Shown here piece by piece: positions 39,753 to 47,299 of a stretch of 64,000 nt of DNA. The notes beneath the pieces were generated by a model. That model saw only the letters and a list, made by a program, of their open reading frames with translations. It did no database searches and was not told where the DNA came from. Every line of letters starts with the position of its first letter. The first letter of the stretch is position 1. The position numbers and the translations under genes are program-made. The stretch comes from Kribbella solani (lineage in GTDB: Bacteria; Actinomycetota; Actinomycetes; Propionibacteriales; Kribbellaceae): NCBI RefSeq assembly GCF_014205295.1, contig NZ_JACHNF010000001.1:1612001-1676000 (forward strand), written 5' to 3'.

Positions 39753-41122
39753 ACGACGGTCGGCTGCCTGTTACCCGCGTCGGTGATGCCTCGGCGCATG
39801 TCGACGCGGGTCAGCAACGCCAGACCGATCACGAAGAAGATGCCGAGGGCGACGATCGCGGGCCGGTACGAGCCGGTGATCTGGTGTACGAGACCGAAAA
39901 CGAGCGTGCCGAGCCAGGACGTACCGCGTTCACCGGCCTGGTACAGCGAGAAGTACTCCGCTTCGCGCCCTTTCGGAATCAATTGGCTGAACGCCGACCG
40001 GGACAAGGCCTGCGTACCACCGAGGACAATTCCGATCGCGAATCCCATCGCCAGGAACGGCCCGATCTTCCCGGCCGGCAGCAGGAAACCCGCGATCACG
40101 ATCAGCATCCAGATCACCAGACCGCCGGTAATGGTCCGGTGCGCTCCGTACCGCTGCGCGACCCGCCCGAACACGATCGCGCCGAAGAACGCGACGAACT
40201 GCACCATCAGAATGGTCGCGATCAGTACCTGAGTCTGGAACCCGAGCTGCTTCTCGCCGTACGTCGACGAAACCGAGATCACGGTCTGAATACCGTCGTC
40301 GAAGAACAGGTACGCGACCAGGAACAACAGCGTCATCGGGTACGTACGAATGTGCTTCAGCGTCGCCGCCAGCTGCCCGAAACTCTGGCGTACGAGTCCG
40401 CGGCTGCGCACCGGCTCGACGCTGACCGGAGGCCGGTCCCGTAGCCGGACGAACGGGATGATCGTGAACAGGCCCCACCAAATGCCCGCGCTCAGCAGAC
40501 TGAGCCGCACGGCCGTGCCCTGGCTCATCCCGAGCGCGTCGTGCGCGGTCACGACGGCAAGGTTGATCGCGAGCAGGATGAACCCGCCCGCGTACCCGAA
40601 CGCCCAGGCCCGTGACGACACCGCGTCGCGCTGGTCCGGGGGAGCGATGTCGATCAGGATCGAGTCGTACACCACGAGCGCCGCGCCGAGACACAGGTTG
40701 CCGATGAAGAGCAGTAACGCGCCGAGCGCCCAGCGGCCGCCGCCGACGAACACCATGCAGCACGCGGCCAGCGCGCCGACCCACGCGAGACCGCACATCA
40801 GCAGTTTCTTGCGGGCCATCCGGTCCGCGATCGCGCCGACCACCGGCAGGAACAGCGCCGAGAACAGCGTCGCGACCGTGACCACGTAGAACGCCAGCGA
40901 GCCGGGCGAGATCGCCAGCCCGAGTACGTGCAGGTTGGTGTTGCACGGCCGGTCGGTGGTGCCCGCGTACCCGCAGGCCGCGGTCTCGGCGACCGAGGTC
41001 AGGTACGGAGCGAACAGCACCGTGCCGACGGTGGTGACATAGCCCGAGTTCGCCCAGTCGAAGAGGCTGAACCCCCAGTACTCGCGCTTGTCCACACCGT
41101 CCGGGGCGGAGAGAAGTCCCAT
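39749..41122 (-). CDS. UMF1/Atg22-type MFS transporter
   Basis: A 457-residue transporter with about 12 membrane helices. The N-terminal REYWGFSLFDWANSGYVTTVGTVLFAPYL (in parts) and later QALSRSAFSQLIPKGREAEYFSLYQAGERGTSWLG (in parts) are the hallmarks of the UMF1 family related to yeast Atg22, an amino acid effluxer. An extracellular loop has two cysteines (AACGY...RPCNT). Likely exports or imports amino acids or similar small solutes; direction unknown. ATG at 41122. Convergent with the AraC gene; the two stops share the palindrome CTAG. Confidence 0.88.
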   Translation of the reverse strand: MGLLSAPDGVDKREYWGFSLFDWANSGYVTTVGTVLFAPYLTSVAETAACGYAGTTDRPCNTNLHVLGLAISPGSLAFYVVTVATLFSALFLPVVGAIADRMARKKLLMCGLAWVGALAACCMVFVGGGRWALGALLLFIGNLCLGAALVVYDSILIDIAPPDQRDAVSSRAWAFGYAGGFILLAINLAVVTAHDALGMSQGTAVRLSLLSAGIWWGLFTIIPFVRLRDRPPVSVEPVRSRGLVRQSFGQLAATLKHIRTYPMTLLFLVAYLFFDDGIQTVISVSSTYGEKQLGFQTQVLIATILMVQFVAFFGAIVFGRVAQRYGAHRTITGGLVIWMLIVIAGFLLPAGKIGPFLAMGFAIGIVLGGTQALSRSAFSQLIPKGREAEYFSLYQAGERGTSWLGTLVFGLVHQITGSYRPAIVALGIFFVIGLALLTRVDMRRGITDAGNRQPTVV

Positions 41123-41188
41123 GCGCGGAAGTGTGTCAGGTCCGGGGGACGATAGGTCGTACCTCGGGATAACAACTTCAGTGCCCGG

Positions 41189-41941
41189 CTAATGCCACTG
41201 CCCGCGCTGGATCAGGACGTCGCGCAGCACGTCGGTCCGGTCGGTGATGATGCCGTCGACCCCGGCGTCGAGCATCCGGCCGATCTCGTCCGGATCGTCG
41301 ACCGTCCAGACGTGGATCTGTTTGCCCCGGGCATGCGCCCGTTCGATCAGTCCGGGCGTCAGTACCTTCAGCGACCCGTACCGCTCCGGGATCTGCAGGC
41401 ACGCGCCGGCCGCCGGCACCCCGAAGGGCAGGAAGCGGATCAGCGCGATCTCGTACTCGCCGTACCCGGTGCACAACTCCGGCCCGAGCAGCTTTCGCAT
41501 CCGGTTCACCCGGGCCTGTGAGAACGACGAGACGCACACCCGGTCGATCGCGTTGGCGCTCCGCAACACCCGCGCGGACGGTTCCAGCCCGCCCGCCGCC
41601 TTCACGTCGAGGTTGAACCGGACCTCCGGGAAGTGCTCCAGCAGCTCGTCCAGCCGCGGGATCGGCTCGTGCCCGTTGATCCGCGCCTTGCAGACCTCCG
41701 ACCAGGGCAGCTCCGCGACTATGCCGGTCCGGTCGGTGACCCGGTCCAGCTTGTGGTCGTGGAACGCGATCACCACCCCGTCGCTGGTCGCGTGCAGGTC
41801 GGTTTCCAAGTACCGGTACCCCAGGTCGACGGCGTGCTGGAAGGCGCGCAGCGAGTTCTCGTAGCCGACGAGCTCCGGGTGGTCCGCGCCACCTCGGTGC
41901 GCCATGGCGATCGGGCCGTCGTGGTCGAGGTAGGGGTACAC
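41189..41941 (-). CDS. Glycerophosphodiester phosphodiesterase
   Basis: A 250-residue GDPD-family enzyme hydrolysing glycerophosphodiesters to glycerol-3-phosphate and an alcohol. Catalytic features: AMAHRGG near the N-terminus, YLETDLHATSDGVVIAFHDHKLDRVT with the metal-binding Glu/Asp and the second catalytic His, and FNLDVK. No signal peptide, so it is the cytoplasmic (UgpQ-like) kind. GTG at 41941 leaves the expected short segment before the HRG motif. Only 23 bases separate its start codon from that of the divergent PLP enzyme, so the transcript is probably leaderless. Confidence 0.9.
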   Translation of the reverse strand: MYPYLDHDGPIAMAHRGGADHPELVGYENSLRAFQHAVDLGYRYLETDLHATSDGVVIAFHDHKLDRVTDRTGIVAELPWSEVCKARINGHEPIPRLDELLEHFPEVRFNLDVKAAGGLEPSARVLRSANAIDRVCVSSFSQARVNRMRKLLGPELCTGYGEYEIALIRFLPFGVPAAGACLQIPERYGSLKVLTPGLIERAHARGKQIHVWTVDDPDEIGRMLDAGVDGIITDRTDVLRDVLIQRGQWH

Positions 41942-41948
41942 GAGTGAA

Positions 41949-41956
41949 AGTATGTA
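41949..41956. promoter_or_regulatory. Overlapping -10 boxes of a compact divergent promoter
   Basis: Plus-strand TATGTA (41951-41956) and minus-strand CATACT (41949-41954) overlap by four bases. Each sits 7-8 bases before the GTG of its gene (41965 plus, 41941 minus), the distance expected for leaderless transcripts. The -35 regions would lie inside the opposing coding sequences. Confidence 0.45.
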
Positions 41957-41964
41957 CCGTTTGA

Positions 41965-43101
41965 GTGGTGACGGTACTCAGCCCCCGCCCCGACCTGTGG
42001 ACCCTCGACCCTGGCGTGCTGCACCTCAACCACGGTTCGTACGGTGCGGTGCCGCGCCGGACCCAGGAAGTGATGGCCGCGCTCCGGGTGGAGATGGACG
42101 CGAACCCGATGGTGTGGTTCCGGAGCGTCGCCGACCGGCTGACCACCAGCCGTCTGGCGCTCGCTTCGTACCTGCAGGTCGACCCGGCCGGCTTCGTGCT
42201 GGTCCCGAACGCGAGCGCCGGCGTCACGGTCGCGCTCGCCACCCTGCCGATCCCGGCCGGCAGCAAGATCGTCCTCACCGATCACGCGTACGGCGCGGTG
42301 CGCTACGCCGCCGAGCGCTACGCGAAAGCGCATGGTGCGGAGGTGGACATCGTCGGCGTACCGCTTGAGGCCGATGACGCGACGGTCGTGTCCTTGATCG
42401 CCGACCGGTTGGACGGCGCGGCGATGCTGATCGTCGACCAGATCACGTCGGGCACCGCCAAGATCTTCCCGATCGAGGCGCTGGTCCCGGCGGCGCACGC
42501 GCGGGGCGTACCGGTCGTGGTCGACGGCGCGCACGCCCCGGCGCTGATCGACGCCCCGGCGAGCGCGAGCGCCGACTTCTGGACCGGCAACTTCCACAAG
42601 TGGCCGGCCGCGCCGCGGGCGACCGCGGGTCTGGTGGTGGCGGAACAGTGGCGTACGGCGTCGATGCCGCTGATCGTTTCCTGGTCCGAGTACGACGAGC
42701 GCCTGCCGGAGCGCTTCGACATGCAAGGTACGTACGACTACGTGCCGTGGATCGCCGCGCCTGAATCACTCCGCGTACTGTCCGACCTGGACTGGCCGGC
42801 CCGCCGCCCGCAATTGACCGCACTGGTCGAGGAGGGCGCGCGGCTGCTGGCCAAGGCGCTCGGCACCGGGATCGCCGAGGTCGGTCAGGCGCCGGCGACG
42901 ATGCGGCTGGTCGAGCTGCCGTCCTCGGTCGACCTGTCCGGCGGCGAGGCGCTGAAGGCACGGGTGTCGCGCGAGCTGAAGGCCGAGATCACGCTGACCG
43001 GCTTCGAGGACCGTGGTTTCGTGCGGTTGTCGGCGCATGCGTACAACTCGCTCGCGGACTTCGAGAAACTGTCGGCGGGGCTGCCTAGAGTCCTGGCGTG
43101 A
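41965..43101 (+). CDS. Class V aminotransferase-like PLP enzyme
   Basis: A 378-residue PLP enzyme of the class V group (isopenicillin-N-epimerase-like and cysteine desulfurase-related). The start FLNHGSYGAVPR-like segment appears as LHLNHGSYGAVPRRTQEV, the PLP phosphate site as NASAGVTVAL, the aspartate of the cofactor ring in VVDGAHAPALID, and the Schiff-base lysine in WTGNFHKWPAAPR. The activity could be epimerase, lyase or desulfurase; the NFHKW form favours the epimerase-like subgroup over true cysteine desulfurases. GTG GTG at 41965/41968. Overlaps the next methyltransferase gene by 4 bases, suggesting a shared pathway of unknown nature. Confidence 0.87.
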   Translation: MVTVLSPRPDLWTLDPGVLHLNHGSYGAVPRRTQEVMAALRVEMDANPMVWFRSVADRLTTSRLALASYLQVDPAGFVLVPNASAGVTVALATLPIPAGSKIVLTDHAYGAVRYAAERYAKAHGAEVDIVGVPLEADDATVVSLIADRLDGAAMLIVDQITSGTAKIFPIEALVPAAHARGVPVVVDGAHAPALIDAPASASADFWTGNFHKWPAAPRATAGLVVAEQWRTASMPLIVSWSEYDERLPERFDMQGTYDYVPWIAAPESLRVLSDLDWPARRPQLTALVEEGARLLAKALGTGIAEVGQAPATMRLVELPSSVDLSGGEALKARVSRELKAEITLTGFEDRGFVRLSAHAYNSLADFEKLSAGLPRVLA

Positions 43102-43721
43102 ACGACATCCAAGGGTCATACGACGCCGCTGCCGCCGACTACCACGCGATCCTGCGGGACTACCACCGGCAGGACCCGTTCGAGCAGGGCGCGCTGGACT
43201 ACTTCGCCGCGCTGGTCGAGGACGGTCCGGTCGGTGATCTCGGTTGCGGGACCGGCCGGATCACGACGCACCTGGCTGGGCGGGGTCTGGACGTGTTCGG
43301 CATCGACCTGACGCCGGGGATGATCGAGGTGGCCCGGCGGGAGTACCCGGAGTTGCGGTTCGAGGTCGGGTCGTTGTTCAACCTGGACCTGAAGGACGGC
43401 GAGCTCGCCGGGGCACTCGCCTGGTACTCGCTGGTTCACACTCCGCGCGAGGAACTGCCGGCGGTGTTCGCGGAGCTGTACCGGGTGCTTCGGCCGGGCG
43501 GTCACTTGGTGCACGGCTTCAAAGTGGGTGGTGGCCGCCGGCATCTCAGTCAGGGGTACAGGCATGACCTTGACCTTGAGGTTTACAGTTTCGCTGTCGC
43601 CGACGTCGCTGCATTGCTGGCCGGTGCTGGGTTCGTCGAGGTCGCGACGCTCACCCGCGCCGCGCTGCCCGCCGAGAAGGACGCCGGGCAGGCGGCGATG
43701 ATCGTACGCAAACCGGATTGA
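43098..43721 (+). CDS. Class I SAM-dependent methyltransferase, small
   Basis: A 207-residue methyltransferase with motif I VGDLGCGTGRITTHLAG, acidic loop VFGIDLTPGMIEVAR, and the post-motif LAWYSLVHTPREELPAVFAELYRVLRPGG. GTG start at 43098 overlaps the PLP-enzyme stop (GTGA). The pair is a two-gene operon; the methyl acceptor is unknown. Confidence 0.88.
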   Translation: MNDIQGSYDAAAADYHAILRDYHRQDPFEQGALDYFAALVEDGPVGDLGCGTGRITTHLAGRGLDVFGIDLTPGMIEVARREYPELRFEVGSLFNLDLKDGELAGALAWYSLVHTPREELPAVFAELYRVLRPGGHLVHGFKVGGGRRHLSQGYRHDLDLEVYSFAVADVAALLAGAGFVEVATLTRAALPAEKDAGQAAMIVRKPD

Positions 43722-43734
43722 TGAGGCCGGCCAG

Positions 43735-44105
43735 GCAGTTCCCGGGACACTGAGGTCGAGCGAGTCGAGCTCGGCGAAGCACGTCCTGTACGTGAACTTG
43801 AGGGTGTTGGCGCTCGCGTTCAGGGAGACGTCGATCGACTGCTGCGTCCACGCCTCCCAGCCATACCCGGCCGGGCGGTGAGCATGGTCCGGATCAGGTT
43901 CTCCAGGCGGGCCGGCGCGGTCGCCAGGTTGACGTTTCCGAGTACGTCGTTCGCGCCGGCGTGCAGGAGCACCACGTCGGGCTGGTACGTCCGCATCCGG
44001 TCGGCGGCGATCGCTGTCAGCTGGTCGATCACCCAGCCGCCGTGCCCTTCGCGGCCCGGCCGGGAAGCGTCGCATTCGAGCACTGTCCCAGCCGGGCTGA
44101 CCCGC
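43735..44105 (-). pseudogene. Remnant of a secreted SGNH esterase with C-terminal carbohydrate-binding module
   Basis: Two fragments of one old gene are visible in different frames on the minus strand. From about 44105 to 43870 the frame reads CDASRPGREGHGGWVIDQLTA and TYQPDVVLLHAGANDVLGN, the middle blocks of a GDSL/SGNH esterase. At about 43870 the frame shifts to YGWEAWTQQSIDVSLNASAN and FTYRTCFAELDSLDL, the end of a CBM-like beta module. The N-terminal GDS nucleophile block, the C-terminal catalytic His/Asp block and the linker are missing, so it is a deletion-scarred pseudogene. It fills the 413-base gap between the methyltransferase and the rhamnoside permease gene; nothing else is seen there. 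Confidence 0.75.
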
Positions 44106-44134
44106 CGGTACGTCTTCGATATGAGCCGAATGGT

Positions 44135-44986
44135 TCAGCCCTTGATCGCGCCGGACGTCATCCCGGCCACGATCTGCCGGTTGAAGAACAGGAACATGAT
44201 CAGCGGCGGGATCGTGATCAGCAGGATGTTCATGAACAGCAGGTTGTACTGGGTGGAGAACTGGCTGTTGAAGTTGTAGAGGGTCAGCTGGACGGTCGCG
44301 TTCTGATCGCCGGGCAGGAAGTACAGCGGGTTGGTGAAGTCGTTGAACACGGCGACCGACTGCACCACGATGACCGTCACGATCACCGACTTCAGCAGCG
44401 GGAAGATGACCCGGAAGAACAGCCCGAGGGAGCCGGCGCCGTCGATGATCGCCGCTTCGTCGAGTTCACGCGGAATGGTCGCGACGAAGGCCCGGAAGAG
44501 CAGGATGCAGAAGGACAGCCCGAAGGCGATCTCGATCAGCATCAGGCCGGGCAGCGTCTTGAACAGGCCCAGCTTCTGCAGTACCCAGATGGTCGGTACG
44601 ACGGCCGGCGGAATGATCAGCCCGGACAGCACCAGGAAGTTGATCACGCCGTTCCACCGGCTCTTGCGGCGCTGCAGGACGAACCCGGCCATCGCGGCCA
44701 GGATCACCATGCCGGCCACGCTGACGACGGTCAGCACGGTGCTGTTGATGAACGCGATCACCAGCATGTAGTCGCGGGCCTTGACCACCTCGACGAAGTT
44801 GTGCACCAGCCGGAACTGGTGCGGCCAGGCGAAGTTCAGGTCCGCGGACTGCTGCCGGTCCTTCACCGCGGTCAGCACGATGAACGCGAACGGAATGATG
44901 AACACCACGACCGAGGCCAGGATCGCGACCGCGCTCAGCGCCCACTTCCGGGCCGGGCGGTGGTTGACGAGTTCTGCCGTACTCAC
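44135..44986 (-). CDS. Rhamnoside ABC importer permease 2
   Basis: A 283-residue CUT1 permease with six predicted helices; the EAA loop reads DEAAIIDGAGSLGLFFRVIFPLLKS and the C-terminus NRQIVAGMTSGAIKG. GTG at 44986 is preceded by AAGGAGGTGG and overlaps the upstream permease stop by 4 bases. Last gene of the GH78 operon. Confidence 0.92.
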   Translation of the reverse strand: MSTAELVNHRPARKWALSAVAILASVVVFIIPFAFIVLTAVKDRQQSADLNFAWPHQFRLVHNFVEVVKARDYMLVIAFINSTVLTVVSVAGMVILAAMAGFVLQRRKSRWNGVINFLVLSGLIIPPAVVPTIWVLQKLGLFKTLPGLMLIEIAFGLSFCILLFRAFVATIPRELDEAAIIDGAGSLGLFFRVIFPLLKSVIVTVIVVQSVAVFNDFTNPLYFLPGDQNATVQLTLYNFNSQFSTQYNLLFMNILLITIPPLIMFLFFNRQIVAGMTSGAIKG

Positions 44987-45909
44987 AGGTCCACCTCCTT
45001 CCGGTTCAGGAACCACGACAGCGGCAGGATGATCACGGTGACGGTGATGAACAGCACCACGTTGCCGGCCGTGGACAGGCCGTAGAAGCCGGCCTGGTAC
45101 TGCTTGTAGATCACCGAGGCGATCACGTCCGAGGTGAATCCCGGCCCGCCCTGGGTCATTGCCCAGATCAGGTCGAAGGACCGCAGTCCGCCGATCAGCG
45201 ACAGGATGATGACCGTGACCGTGGCCGGCCGGGACAGTGGCAGCACGATCCGGCGGAACGTCTCCCACGACCCGGCACCGTCCACCCGGGCCGCCTCCAG
45301 GTACTCGCGCGGGATCGACACGATGCCGGCGATGTAGATCAGGGTGGCCAGGCCGACGCCCTTCCAGACGTCGACCGCGGCCACCGAGAGCAGCGCCCAC
45401 TTCGGGTCGGTCAGCCAGCCGGGACCGTTGATCCCGACCACGCTGAGCGCGCCGTTGATCAGGCCGCGTTCGGGGTTCATCAGCACCGTGAAGGTGAGCC
45501 CGACGCCGATGGTGGAGACCAGCACCGGGAAGAACACCACCGACCGAAGGTAGCCGCGGGCAACGATCTGCGAGGTGAGCAGGACCGCGAGCAGCAACCC
45601 CAGGACGACCTTGGAGCCGGAGGTGACGACCGCGTAGATCAGCGTGTTGGTGAAGCCCTTGATCAGCGCGGGCTCCTGGAAGAAGAGCTTGAAGTTGTCG
45701 AGCCCGACGAACTTCGAGTCGAACAGGCTCCACCGGGTCAGGCTGAAGTACAGCGAGGCGAACGTCGGGATCAGGAACAGGACGCCGTAGATGATCGCCG
45801 ACGGCAGGAAGAACCAGGTCGAGTACGGGCGGTAGACCTTGCTCCCGGCGCTGGAAGCGACCGGCGCGGTCTTGCTGCGCTGCTGTGGTTTCACCGAGGT
45901 GATGGCCAC
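44983..45909 (-). CDS. Rhamnoside ABC importer permease 1
   Basis: A 308-residue CUT1 permease with six predicted helices; the EAA loop reads LEAARVDGAGSWETFRRIVLPLSRP. GTG start at 45909, 4 bases after the binding-protein stop. Partner of the following permease. Confidence 0.92.
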   Translation of the reverse strand: MAITSVKPQQRSKTAPVASSAGSKVYRPYSTWFFLPSAIIYGVLFLIPTFASLYFSLTRWSLFDSKFVGLDNFKLFFQEPALIKGFTNTLIYAVVTSGSKVVLGLLLAVLLTSQIVARGYLRSVVFFPVLVSTIGVGLTFTVLMNPERGLINGALSVVGINGPGWLTDPKWALLSVAAVDVWKGVGLATLIYIAGIVSIPREYLEAARVDGAGSWETFRRIVLPLSRPATVTVIILSLIGGLRSFDLIWAMTQGGPGFTSDVIASVIYKQYQAGFYGLSTAGNVVLFITVTVIILPLSWFLNRKEVDL

Positions 45910-45913
45910 CAGA

Positions 45914-47242
45914 TCACCAGCCCGCCAGCCCGAGCTGCTGCGCCTGCTTCTTCACGTCCTCGTCGTACCGGGCGGCGCCGTCCTTCGCCTTCCGGATGCC
46001 GGAGCCGACCTCGACGGTGATCTGGGACAGCGACGGGCCCTTGACCGGTGAGACGAACTCCAGCGCCAGGCTGGACCCACCCGGCTTGTCCAGGTACGGC
46101 TGCATGTCCTTGATCGCCTGCGGCACGTCGGCCGGCAAAGTGCAGCCCTTGACCGCGTACGGACCGGTCGGTGCCCCGGCCGTGTTCTGGGACTTGCACC
46201 CGTCCGGGCTGGCGACGAAGGCGAGGAACTTCTTGGCCGCGTCCAGCTTCGCGCCGGTCGCGGTCTTCGGGATGTAGTTGGCGCCCGGCGTCCACACCGT
46301 CAGGCCGTTCTTGCTCGCGTCGTCACCAGGCAGCGCGAACAGCCCGACGTTCTTGGCCGCGTCGGGGTAGGTGGCGATCATGTTCGCGACCACGCCGGAC
46401 AGGATCGGGTACTGCGCGCCGGTGCCGGTGGCGAGCATCTTCAGCCCGTCCGGCAGCTTGGCCGACGCGAAGTCCTTGTTCTCCAGCCCGGCGTCGTGCA
46501 CGGCCTCGGTGTGCTCGAAGCCCTTCACCGCCGCCGCCGAGGTCGCGTACTTGGCCTGGTTCTTGGTGTACTTCTCGGCGAAGTCCGGCTCGGCCGCCGC
46601 GACGTTGTGGAAGTCGCCGAGGACGAACAGCTGCGCGGTCCAGGTCTCGCCGTAGGTCTGGATCACCGGCGCGACCCCGCCGCCGGCGGCCTTGATCTTG
46701 GCACTGTTCGCCATGAACTCGGCCCAGGTTTTCGGCGGGGTCAGCCCGAGCTTCTTGTAAACACCGATGTTGTAGAGCACCGCGCCGCCCATGAACCCGC
46801 CGACCGGCACGCCGTACACCTGGCCGTCTGCGGTGACCGTGTTCTTGAAGTTGTCGTCCAGGTCACCGACGTACGGCTGGTCGCTGAGCGAGACCAGGTT
46901 CTTCTGCGGCGCGATCGCCTGGAACAGCGACCCGGTGTTGTAGTTGAACACCTCCGGCATGTCGCCGGTCGACAGCCGGGTCTTGACGATGTTGTCGCCC
47001 TCGGTACCGGCCGGCCGGGTCTCGATCTTGATCGAGATCCCGGCGTTCTTCGCGGTGAAGTCCTTGACCAGTTGCTGGGCTTCCTTCATGTCCTGATCCT
47101 GGTTGCCGATCAGGTAGGTGATCTCGACCGAGCCGCTGCCCGAGTCGGAGCTGGAACCGAGACTGCCCGCGCTGCAGGCGGCGAGAGTAAGAGAACAGAC
47201 GGCCAGCAGGGCTAGTCCGCTGGCTCGTGGGCGGAACCGCAT
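45914..47242 (-). CDS. Rhamnoside ABC importer, lipoprotein solute-binding protein
   Basis: A 442-residue family 1 binding protein. The lipoprotein signal ends at LTLAAC (about C23), followed by a Ser/Gly linker and the fold beginning VEITYLIGNQDQDMKEAQQLVKDFTAKN (in parts). GGAGG lies 6 bases before ATG 47242, which is preferred over an in-frame start four codons earlier. It lies 57 bases after the rhamnosidase gene, so rhamnose-containing oligosaccharides or glycosides are the likely ligand; this rests on the neighbour, not on the protein itself. Confidence 0.9.
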   Translation of the reverse strand: MRFRPRASGLALLAVCSLTLAACSAGSLGSSSDSGSGSVEITYLIGNQDQDMKEAQQLVKDFTAKNAGISIKIETRPAGTEGDNIVKTRLSTGDMPEVFNYNTGSLFQAIAPQKNLVSLSDQPYVGDLDDNFKNTVTADGQVYGVPVGGFMGGAVLYNIGVYKKLGLTPPKTWAEFMANSAKIKAAGGGVAPVIQTYGETWTAQLFVLGDFHNVAAAEPDFAEKYTKNQAKYATSAAAVKGFEHTEAVHDAGLENKDFASAKLPDGLKMLATGTGAQYPILSGVVANMIATYPDAAKNVGLFALPGDDASKNGLTVWTPGANYIPKTATGAKLDAAKKFLAFVASPDGCKSQNTAGAPTGPYAVKGCTLPADVPQAIKDMQPYLDKPGGSSLALEFVSPVKGPSLSQITVEVGSGIRKAKDGAARYDEDVKKQAQQLGLAGW

Positions 47243-47299
47243 CGTGACCTCCAAGGGGATGTTCTGCGTCGGCAGCGGGGCGGGGTCGGGTGAGTGGGA

